This document shows, piece by piece, positions 1 through 6,010 of a stretch of 8,903 nucleotides of DNA. The translations under genes and the position numbers were made by a program. Position 1 is the first letter of the stretch, and each line of letters begins with the position of its first letter. The notes under the pieces are model-generated. The model searched no databases. It was given only the letters and a program-made list of their open reading frames with translations, and was not told the origin of the DNA. Origin of the DNA: an uncultured Acidobacteriota bacterium (lineage in GTDB: Bacteria > Acidobacteriota > Terriglobia > Terriglobales > Acidobacteriaceae); NCBI GenBank assembly GCA_903832475.1, contig CAILBQ010000813.1:1-8903 (forward strand), given 5' to 3'.

Positions 1-2599
1 CCGCGAGCTTCACCCGCTGCGCTTCCCCTCCAGACAGGGTGGTTGCAGACTGCCCGAGCCGCAAATATCCCAGCCCCACTTCATCGAGTACCGCCAAACG
101 GTCCAAGAGCCGCGGAAGCCCCACAAAGAAGCGAAGAGCCTCCTTTACGGTCAGATTGAGCACCTCGTGGATGTTCTTACCCTTGTACTGAACGCCGAGA
201 ATCTTTGCTTGAAATCGCGTTCCGTTGCAGTCCTCACACGGCAACTCCACATCCGCCAAAAACTGCATCTCGACCGTCACCGTGCCGTCGCCCTCGCAGG
301 TTTTGCATCGGCCACCGGGTATGTTGAAGGAAAAATGTCCTGGCGTCAGAGATAGCTTCTTCGCGTCAGGCTGGGCAGCGAACAACTCCCGAATCAAATC
401 AAACGCCTTGATGTACGTGACCGGATTGGGACGGGGGGTCCGTCCAATTGGCGTCTGGTCAACCAGCACCACATCGTTCAACCGCTCCGCACCCTTTAAG
501 TCTTTGAACAGTCCAGTTGGATCTGCGCCCTCCGACTGACCCAATGCACGGGCCACAGCGCGGTAGAGGACCTGGTGAACCAGCGACGATTTGCCTGACC
601 CCGAAACTCCGGTGATCGCCACCAGCATACCTAGCGGAATTTCGACATCGACATTCTTGAGATTGTTGGCGCGCGCTCCGCGCAGGCTCAATATCTCCCG
701 GCCCGGTTCCCGTCTTCGTGTCGGTATCGGGATCGTCAGGTGCCCAGAAAGGTATCGTCCAGTCAGCGAATTGGGATTGGCCAGGATCTCGTCGACGGTG
801 CCTTCGGCAAGAAGTTTCCCCCCAAATTCACCAGCCCCTGGACCGAGATCAAGCAGGTGATCCGCAGCGCGCAGGACATCGGGATCGTGTTCAACGACGA
901 GGATGGTATTTCCCAGGTCCCGCAGGTTCTTCAGAATCCGGATCAGCCGATCTGTGTCGCGGGTATGCAGTCCTATCGATGGCTCATCTAATACATAGAG
1001 GGCACCCACAAGCCGTGAACCAAGGGATGTCGCCAATTGAATGCGCTGTGCTTCGCCGCCCGACAGCGTGCTCGCCAGACGATCGAGCGTCAGATAGTCG
1101 AGCCCAACGGCGTCGAGAAAACTGATTCGCTCGCGCACTTCTTCGAGGATTGGCCCCGCGATCTCCTGCTGCATTGGCGTCAGAGTTAGCGCCGAGAAGA
1201 ACTGTTTTGCCGCCGAAATGGTCAGCGCCGATACTTCGCACACGTTACGCTTGTTGATGCGCACGGAACGTGCTTCCGCGCGGAGCCGCTGCCCACGGCA
1301 TTCTGGACAGACCGCGTACCCCCGATACTTGGAGAGCATTACCCGAACGTGCAGTTTGTATTTCTTGCGCTCCATCTCGGCAAAGAAGCCATAAATTCCC
1401 GCAAAGCTCGATCCCGATTTGCCCTTGTCTCCATACAGCAGCAGATCCTGCTGCTCGACGGTTAGATCCTGCCAGGCGACATCCAGCGGGAGATTCAATG
1501 CCTTCGCCTGGCGCTTCAGATCCGTGAACCAATTGCGGTATTTCGGCCGGTTCCATGGATCGATCGCGCCTCCCTGCAATGTCAAGGACTTGTCCGGAAT
1601 TACCAGGTTCATATCGAAATCGATGGTATTCCCAAATCCCTGGCAGCGGGGACAGGCTCCGAAAGGGTTATTGAAGGAAAACAATCTCGGCTCCGGCTCC
1701 TTGGCCGGGCGATGGCAGGTCCGGCACTCGTAGGCCAAAGAGAATCGATGGCGGGTTCGGTCGGTCAACTCGGGATCCCGAGGAACCTCTTCGAAAATCA
1801 CTTCGCCAGCCTCGCGGTAGGCAATTTCGGCGGCGTCAACGATGCGCGAGCGGTTGTCGGAGGAAACCACGATGCGATCGACAAGAACGAAGACGGGGAG
1901 GCTGAAATCCAGATCCAGCAGGCTTTCCGGACTCGAAAACTCGAAGATGCGCGAGTGTTGATAAAGGCGGTTAAAACCGTTGGCTCGCAATTCGACAAGC
2001 CGGGCTTTCATGGCCTCGGTCAAAGGGGACGGGTCAATCTCCTCAACCGCAGCTGCCGCCTTCCTGGTTTTGCGAACAGGCCTGGGAGTCGCTGTTTTCG
2101 ATATTTCCTCACGCTCTTCAACAACGGCCGTGCGTACCGGGAAAACGGCATGCAGTCGCGTGCCGTCACCCAGCGCGAGGATCGATGCGGCCAACTCATC
2201 CATGCTGTCTCGTCCGACCAACCCGTCGCAGTGGATGCAATGGACGGTGCCGCAGCGAGCGTACAGAAGCCGCATGTAGTCGTATATTTCGGTCGCGGTG
2301 GCTACAGTCGACCGAGGGTTGCGAGTGGTGTTTTTCTGCTTGATTGCGATGGCCGGAGCCAGGCCGTCAATCAGGTCAACATCCGGCTTTTCAATACGTT
2401 CCAGGAATTGACGCGCGTACGCCGATAGCGATTCGACATAGCGGCGTTGTCCTTCGGCGTAAACCGTGTCGAAGGCCAGGGAACTCTTTCCGGAGCCTGA
2501 AACCCCGCTCACGACAGTCAACTTCCCGTGGGGAATATCGCAGCTGATGTTCTTTAGATTGTGTGTCCGCGCCCCGCGGATCGATATGAAGTCATTCAA
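1..2599 (-). CDS. uvrA: Excinuclease ABC subunit A, C-terminus cut by window edge
   Basis: UvrA is the damage-sensing ATPase of nucleotide excision repair; as a dimer it loads UvrB on lesions. 866 codons are visible without a frameshift, and about 100 C-terminal residues lie beyond the left edge. Seen, numbering from TTG 2599: Walker A GVSGSGKSS at residues 32-40, a UvrB-binding region around 130-250, a zinc module C292-x2-C295-x20-C316-x2-C319, an LSGGEAQR signature at 512, the second Walker A at 664-672, a second zinc module C765-x2-C768-x19-C788-x2-C791, and a second LSGGEAQR at 855. Compared with E. coli UvrA (940 residues, from memory) the late motifs sit about 28 positions further on, explained by a charged insertion near 161-190. 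I chose TTG 2599 because ISIRGARTHNL then falls at the family's usual place and AGGTG lies 7 bases before it. In-frame ATGs at 2659 and 2683 are alternatives. Family certain; start less so. Confidence 0.97.
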   Translation of the reverse strand, partial: MNDFISIRGARTHNLKNISCDIPHGKLTVVSGVSGSGKSSLAFDTVYAEGQRRYVESLSAYARQFLERIEKPDVDLIDGLAPAIAIKQKNTTRNPRSTVATATEIYDYMRLLYARCGTVHCIHCDGLVGRDSMDELAASILALGDGTRLHAVFPVRTAVVEEREEISKTATPRPVRKTRKAAAAVEEIDPSPLTEAMKARLVELRANGFNRLYQHSRIFEFSSPESLLDLDFSLPVFVLVDRIVVSSDNRSRIVDAAEIAYREAGEVIFEEVPRDPELTDRTRHRFSLAYECRTCHRPAKEPEPRLFSFNNPFGACPRCQGFGNTIDFDMNLVIPDKSLTLQGGAIDPWNRPKYRNWFTDLKRQAKALNLPLDVAWQDLTVEQQDLLLYGDKGKSGSSFAGIYGFFAEMERKKYKLHVRVMLSKYRGYAVCPECRGQRLRAEARSVRINKRNVCEVSALTISAAKQFFSALTLTPMQQEIAGPILEEVRERISFLDAVGLDYLTLDRLASTLSGGEAQRIQLATSLGSRLVGALYVLDEPSIGLHTRDTDRLIRILKNLRDLGNTILVVEHDPDVLRAADHLLDLGPGAGEFGGKLLAEGTVDEILANPNSLTGRYLSGHLTIPIPTRRREPGREILSLRGARANNLKNVDVEIPLGMLVAITGVSGSGKSSLVHQVLYRAVARALGQSEGADPTGLFKDLKGAERLNDVVLVDQTPIGRTPRPNPVTYIKAFDLIRELFAAQPDAKKLSLTPGHFSFNIPGGRCKTCEGDGTVTVEMQFLADVELPCEDCNGTRFQAKILGVQYKGKNIHEVLNLTVKEALRFFVGLPRLLDRLAVLDEVGLGYLRLGQSATTLSGGEAQRVKLA

Positions 2600-2692
2600 A
2601 AGGAAGCACCTGGCAAGGCGGTAGAAACTCAGTCGATGTTCGCGGCGCCTCTGCGTCATCAGACGCGAACAAGGCACAAACATCCAACCTTC

Positions 2693-2698
2693 ATTATA
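2693..2698 (-). promoter_or_regulatory. Possible -10 element for uvrA
   Basis: Read on the minus strand this is a perfect TATAAT, 93 bases before the TTG start of uvrA and in the gap after the receiver gene. No convincing -35 hexamer or extended -10 TG lies at the usual distance, so it is weak as a promoter. If real, the transcript would begin near 2686, almost at the in-frame ATG 2683, which bears on which uvrA start is used. Confidence 0.3.
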
Positions 2699-2830
2699 GG
2701 TGGAGCAGCCAAGCCGTTTGCTGTTACGACGGACAGCCGGAATGACCGCATGAAATCACCGGCCAAAGGGAGAAATATGCCGCGGCGCATTGATGCCGGC
2801 CGTCCGCCAGAATAACTTGAAAGACAAAAG

Positions 2831-3238
2831 TCAGCGTTTGAAGTGCTCGTCTTCGAGTTCTTCATTGCGCCGTTCTATCCGCTCTACCGCCTCGGGCTGC
2901 AGGCGCTGTAGGAGGGAAAGCAGCAAGCGAGGGTCGAAAGACTCCAGCATGTGGTCGGCATTCTCGCAGGGCTTGCCGCGAGGCGTGCAGATGATGATGA
3001 CAGGCACATTCGGTGAAATCCTCTTAAGCCCGGAGATCAGATCGGAACAATCCATGTCATCTACACCCGCGTCGGCGACAACACCGTCAATCGCGGGAAA
3101 TTTGGCCAGGGTTTGTACAGCTTCCGCGCTGCTATAAGCGGTGATTACATTGAATTTGGCGGTTTCTATGATCAGTTTGCGAGTGGAAATGCTGCTCGAT
3201 GATTCACGATCCACCACAAGGAAACAGGGACGCATCAT
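2831..3238 (-). CDS. Stand-alone response-regulator receiver-like protein, degenerate site
   Basis: A 135-residue single-domain protein with the CheY-like alternation: beta-1 CFLVVDRE (D10, E12 at the metal-binding acidic pair, with R11 between), beta-3 GVVAD with the predicted phospho-acceptor D56, beta-4 VIIICT with switch residue T85. The invariant Lys that normally precedes Pro in beta-5 is missing: the matching segment reads MLESFDP, putting E99 there. After residue 113 the chain ends in a charged, probably helical tail rich in Glu and Arg. There is no output domain. It could act as a phosphate-independent or partner-binding receiver; the partner is not in the window. ATG 3238 is followed directly by a second ATG at 3235; AAAGGA lies 11 bases upstream of the first. 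It is codirectional with uvrA across a gap of about 230 bases, so a shared transcript is possible but unproven. Confidence 0.8.
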   Translation of the reverse strand: MMRPCFLVVDRESSSSISTRKLIIETAKFNVITAYSSAEAVQTLAKFPAIDGVVADAGVDDMDCSDLISGLKRISPNVPVIIICTPRGKPCENADHMLESFDPRLLLSLLQRLQPEAVERIERRNEELEDEHFKR

Positions 3239-3475
3239 ATTCGATAAATTCCTTTATTCGTCTTCCCAGCGAGGCAAAGGCCAGAAAAATAGCTCTTTCC
3301 GACATCCGTAGCGGCTGCGACAGGAAGACGTTACATCTCCACCTATTATGCGATATTTTTGTCTGCTTTTTCGGGTTTAGATTCATTTCTGGTCCCTCTG
3401 TCTAGTATTGGCGGCGTCTTTGCCGAGCCCCGACCCGTCTCGAGGCGGATGAGGAAGCCCCGGATATGATGGGGA

Positions 3476-4372
3476 ATGGGAGATTTTTCGCACGCTGTTC
3501 ATCATGGACTGAGCCGGCGGCGACTGCTGCAAGCGGGTCTGCTGGGTGGCCTGGGAATTGCCTTGTACGCCGGGGAAGTGGAACGTCACTGGATAGAAAC
3601 CGCCCACCGGGACATGTTGTTGCCAGGGTTGGCTCCCGCATTCGAAGGGATGCGCATCGTCCAGATGAGCGACATTCACATGGACGAATTCACTGAGCCA
3701 TTCTTCCTGCGCCACGTTGTGAACACTGTCAATTCCCTGAAACCCGAATTGGTGCTGATCACCGGCGATTTTGTCAGCGAATGGCCCGCCAGCAGGAAAT
3801 TCGGGCGCGGCGCGGCTTGGCAATGCGCAGAGATCCTGGATCAACTCGATTGCCGTGCCCGTTACGGCGTCATGGGGAACCATGACGTGCTGGTAGGCAA
3901 AGGCCCGGTTATCGAGGCATTGACAGCGCACGGAATCAGGATCCTGGAGAACGACCACGTTGCCATCGAGCGCAATGGGGCGCGTTGGTGGCTGGCCGGC
4001 ATTGACGACCCGCTGACAGGTCAACCTGATGCAGAAACCGCGATACCACAATCGATCCGTCACAACAAGAATGAACCCGTTGTCCTGATGTGTCATGGGC
4101 CGGACTACGCCGATGACTTGATCCACCTTTCCTCAGGTCAAGCGGTAAACCAGATGCTCAGCGGTCATACCCACGGGGGCCAGGTCAGGATTCCGTTTCT
4201 CCCCCCTACGCATCTTCCTCCGATGGGGCAAAAATATATCGAGGGTAGTTTTCAGGTGGGGCCGATTCAGCTCTATGTCAATCGCGGTGTTGGAACCGTC
4301 GGCGTCCCTTTTCGGCTGGACTGCCCACCGGAGATCACGCTCTTCACCCTGCGAAACTCCGAACAAAGTTGA
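3476..4372 (+). CDS. Tat-exported calcineurin-like metallophosphoesterase (YkuE type)
   Basis: A 298-residue metal-dependent phosphoesterase. All family metal motifs are present: D66-x-H68 (SDIH), GDF with D98, GNHD 134-137, H207 in MCHGPD, and GHTHGGQ with H231 and H233. The N-terminus carries a twin-arginine motif SRRRLLQ (residues 13-19) followed by the hydrophobic stretch AGLLGGLGIALYAG, so export by the Tat pathway, folded and metal-loaded, is likely; a cleavage site is not obvious and it may stay membrane-anchored. Bacillus YkuE, of the same family, is a Tat substrate. The physiological substrate cannot be read from sequence; related proteins include lipid pyrophosphohydrolases such as chlamydial LpxG. 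An in-frame stop at 3467-3469 limits the start to ATG 3476, whose ribosome site is poor: GGGGA abuts it, and GAGGAAG sits about 19 bases upstream. Its stop codon overlaps the -35 of the next promoter. Confidence 0.9.
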   Translation: MGDFSHAVHHGLSRRRLLQAGLLGGLGIALYAGEVERHWIETAHRDMLLPGLAPAFEGMRIVQMSDIHMDEFTEPFFLRHVVNTVNSLKPELVLITGDFVSEWPASRKFGRGAAWQCAEILDQLDCRARYGVMGNHDVLVGKGPVIEALTAHGIRILENDHVAIERNGARWWLAGIDDPLTGQPDAETAIPQSIRHNKNEPVVLMCHGPDYADDLIHLSSGQAVNQMLSGHTHGGQVRIPFLPPTHLPPMGQKYIEGSFQVGPIQLYVNRGVGTVGVPFRLDCPPEITLFTLRNSEQS

Positions 4373-4398
4373 CTTGAAAGGCATCAAAGTCGTAGAAC
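4369..4398 (+). promoter_or_regulatory. Promoter for the metYX leader, likely leaderless transcript
   Basis: TTGACT (4369-4374, overlapping the TGA stop of the phosphoesterase) is separated by 18 bases from TAGAAC (4393-4398). These match sigma-70 consensus at 5 of 6 and 4 of 6 positions. The expected start, about 7 bases after the -10, falls at 4405-4406, exactly at the ATG of the leader frame. The messenger would therefore begin with or next to its AUG, which fits the absence of a Shine-Dalgarno sequence there. Inferred, not measured. Confidence 0.55.
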
Positions 4399-4405
4399 AG
4401 AGAAC

Positions 4406-4513
4406 ATGGCGATGAAGATCCGTTTCGGTGCGGCGATGATGAGCATGCAGTGCTGCATGTGCATGTGTCCGCTTGGACCCGTGCCGGTGACTCTGAGCCA
4501 GAAATTGCGGTAA
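4406..4513 (+). CDS. Met/Cys-rich 35-residue leader peptide of the metYX operon
   Basis: A 35-codon frame, ATG 4406 to TAA 4511-4513. It has 7 Met (1, 3, 11, 12, 14, 18, 20) and 4 Cys (16, 17, 19, 21); residues 11-21 read MMSMQCCMCMC, encoded at 4436-4468. The rest is ordinary (MAMKIRFGAA before, PLGPVPVTLSQKLR after), without a signal peptide. It lies between a promoter and the metYX genes, whose products build homocysteine, the methionine precursor, from sulfide, so tandem codons for the end product and for the competing sulfur amino acid make regulatory sense. Bases directly after the run can pair with the 5' arm of a downstream hairpin. Leader peptides of this logic are known for trp and his, and polycysteine leaderless frames act in mycobacterial sulfur operons. 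There is no good ribosome site; an ATG at 4412 is an alternative start. Another reading is a tiny Cys/Met metal-binding peptide. Function is inferred. Confidence 0.65.
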   Translation: MAMKIRFGAAMMSMQCCMCMCPLGPVPVTLSQKLR

Positions 4514-4548
4514 TCGCATAAGCCTTCAGAGAAACGGCCCGGGTCCAA
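4473..4548 (+). promoter_or_regulatory. Candidate antiterminator helix overlapping leader ORF
   Basis: TTGGACCCG (4473-4481) pairs perfectly with CGGGTCCAA (4540-4548); after one T/C mismatch, GCCG (4483-4486) pairs with CGGC (4535-4538), giving 13 base pairs in all. The first strand starts five bases after the last Cys codon of the leader run. The second strand is the 5' arm of the hairpin at 4533-4564, so the two folds exclude each other. A ribosome reaching the stop codon would disrupt the first strand and release the hairpin; one stalled early in the Met/Cys run would leave it free. Pairing is seen; the switch is inferred. Confidence 0.55.
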
Positions 4549-4564
4549 CTGGATCCGGGCCGTT
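4533..4564 (+). terminator. 14-bp stem-loop, candidate attenuator terminator of metYX
   Basis: AACGGCCCGGGTCC pairs with GGATCCGGGCCGTT around a four-base AACT loop: 14 consecutive pairs including one G-U. It begins 20 bases after the leader stop codon. The tail TTCTGCATTT is only partly T-rich, so intrinsic termination may be weak or may need a factor such as NusA or Rho. Confidence 0.55.
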
Positions 4565-4576
4565 CTGCATTTGGCC

Positions 4577-4606
4577 ACGCCGTTTGCCTTAACGAACAAA
4601 CGGCGT
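4577..4606 (+). promoter_or_regulatory. Second stem-loop in the metY leader
   Basis: ACGCCGTTTG pairs perfectly with CAAACGGCGT around a ten-base loop (4587-4596). No T run follows, and the ribosome site of metY (GAGGAG, 4647-4652) lies 40 bases further on and is not sequestered. It might pause polymerase or support the first hairpin; its role is unknown. Confidence 0.45.
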
Positions 4607-4646
4607 TAGAGCCTGTCTCACGATGACAACGACGTTTTGAACGAAT

Positions 4647-4652
4647 GAGGAG
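4647..4652 (+). promoter_or_regulatory. Ribosome binding site of metY
   Basis: GAGGAG lies 8 bases before ATG 4661 and fixes the start of metY. It is the strongest ribosome site in the window, in contrast to the leader frame upstream, which has none. Confidence 0.75.
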
Positions 4653-4660
4653 AGTTTGCT

Positions 4661-6010
4661 ATGGCTGATTCCAACGAAACCGCATTGCAGTTCGCCACTC
4701 TGGCCGTCCATGCCGGACAGGTGCCCGATCCCACCACCGGATCCCGGGCAGTGCCCATCTACCAGACAACCTCGTATGTCTTCAACAACGCCGAGCATGC
4801 TGGACGCCTCTTCGGTCTGCAGGAGTTTGGCAACATCTATACCCGGATCATGAATCCGACGACCGACGTATTCGAGAAGCGCGTGGCAGCATTGGAGGGC
4901 GGCGCTGCTGGCCTCGCGACCTCCTCCGGCCAAGCCGCAGAGACTCTGGTATTAACCACTCTTGCGGCAGCCGGGGATGAAATCATTTCGACGACCTCGC
5001 TGTATGGGGGTACCTACAATCTCTTTCATTACACGCTGCCCCGCCTGGGAATTACGGTGCGATTTGTCGATGCGGATGACTTCGAGGGTCTGAAGGCTGC
5101 CATCAACGACAAGACACGCGCCATCTACACCGAGAGTCTGGGTAATCCAAAACTGGACGTGGTCGACCTCGAGAAACTGGCGGCCATCGCCCACGAACAC
5201 GGCCTGCCGCTGGTGGTCGATAACACCACCCCCTCCGCCGCACTCGTACGACCTATCGAGTGGGGAGCCGACATCGTGGTCAACTCCGCTACAAAGTTTC
5301 TGGGCGGCCACGGCACCACCATTGGCGGCGTCATCGTCGATGCAGGCAAGTTTGAGTGGGGTACGGGGAAAGCCGCGGCACGCTTTGCAGAATTCACCAG
5401 CCCCGATGCGTCGTACCATGGCCTTTCTTACTGGGAGACTTTTGGCAAACTCGCATTCATCTTGAAAGCCCGCGTTCAGGGTCTCCGAGACACCGGCGCT
5501 GCCCTCTCTCCGTTCAGCGCTTTCCTTCTGTTACAGGGTATCGAGACGCTGCACCTGCGATTGGAGCGCCATTCCGAGAACGCCTTGAAGGTTGCCAGGC
5601 ATTTGGAAGCGCATCCCGACGTTGCGTGGGTAAATTATCCAGGGCTCGAATCGAGTGCCTATCACCAGCGTGCTGGGAAATACCTGCCAAACGGCCAGGG
5701 AGCCCTGGTCACTTTCGGATTGAAGGGTGGGTACGAAGCCGGTAAGACCCTGATCAATTCTCTGAAACTCTTTTCGCTGGTGGCCAACATCGGGGATGCC
5801 AAGTCCCTCGTGATTCACCCCGCCTCCACGACACATCAGCAGTTGACCGCCGATGAACAGGGAACAACCGGCGTCAGCGCTGACTTGGTGCGGCTGTCCG
5901 TGGGCATCGAAGATATCCGCGACATACTTGGCGACCTCGACCAGGCGATCGCCAAAGCAAGCGGTGCGGTTGAGACAGCAGGGCAGGACACGGTGCTTGT
6001 AGCACAATGA
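4661..6010 (+). CDS. metY: O-acetylhomoserine sulfhydrylase
   Basis: A cytoplasmic PLP enzyme of the Cys/Met-metabolism (gamma-family) transsulfuration class that converts O-acetylhomoserine plus sulfide to homocysteine and acetate. Seen in its 449 residues: the N-terminal signature FATLAVHAGQ (11-20), Y60-x-R62 for cofactor phosphate binding from the neighbouring subunit, the SSGQAAE loop (88-94), ESLGNP with N162, D187 in VVDNT against the pyridine nitrogen, and NSATKFLGGHG with K212 as the Schiff-base lysine. Length about 430-450 and the YQTTSYVF start are typical of MetY rather than of shorter MetB/MetC/MetZ proteins (about 380-400). Start ATG 4661 has GAGGAG upstream. The stop overlaps the metX start in ATGA, implying coupled translation. 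The neighbouring acetyltransferase supports O-acetylhomoserine as substrate. Regulation probably runs through the Met/Cys leader upstream. Confidence 0.95.
   Translation: MADSNETALQFATLAVHAGQVPDPTTGSRAVPIYQTTSYVFNNAEHAGRLFGLQEFGNIYTRIMNPTTDVFEKRVAALEGGAAGLATSSGQAAETLVLTTLAAAGDEIISTTSLYGGTYNLFHYTLPRLGITVRFVDADDFEGLKAAINDKTRAIYTESLGNPKLDVVDLEKLAAIAHEHGLPLVVDNTTPSAALVRPIEWGADIVVNSATKFLGGHGTTIGGVIVDAGKFEWGTGKAAARFAEFTSPDASYHGLSYWETFGKLAFILKARVQGLRDTGAALSPFSAFLLLQGIETLHLRLERHSENALKVARHLEAHPDVAWVNYPGLESSAYHQRAGKYLPNGQGALVTFGLKGGYEAGKTLINSLKLFSLVANIGDAKSLVIHPASTTHQQLTADEQGTTGVSADLVRLSVGIEDIRDILGDLDQAIAKASGAVETAGQDTVLVAQ

Noticed and set aside
2624..2645. SOS/LexA-like box upstream of uvrA (GAAC ... 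GTTT on the minus strand)
   Set aside because: The half-sites are imperfect and their 9-base spacing does not fit the Gram-positive-type box; no E. coli CTG-N10-CAG box stands out either.
2659..2865. 68-codon minus-strand frame between the receiver gene and uvrA, ending at ATG 2659
   Set aside because: It overlaps the end of the receiver gene out of frame, has no ribosome site or recognisable motif, and its TGATG contact with a possible uvrA start looks fortuitous.
3383..4126. 247-codon minus-strand frame opposite the phosphoesterase gene
   Set aside because: The plus-strand frame carries every metallophosphoesterase motif; the reverse frame has no recognisable domain.
4406..4513. Leader ORF as a metallothionein-like copper peptide
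   Set aside because: The Cys/Met block could bind soft metals, but position before metYX, promoter geometry and the matched alternative helices favour a regulatory leader. Not fully excluded.
4133..4519. 128-codon minus-strand frame covering the leader and the end of the phosphoesterase gene
   Set aside because: It is His/Arg-rich with no family resemblance and lies opposite a well-supported gene; typical of an antisense shadow frame.
4373..4660. SAM riboswitch or T-box before metY
   Set aside because: I looked for conserved SAM-I, SAM-II and T-box signature sequences in the leader and saw none; the Met/Cys reading frame and two hairpins explain the region better. A covariance-model search would settle it.
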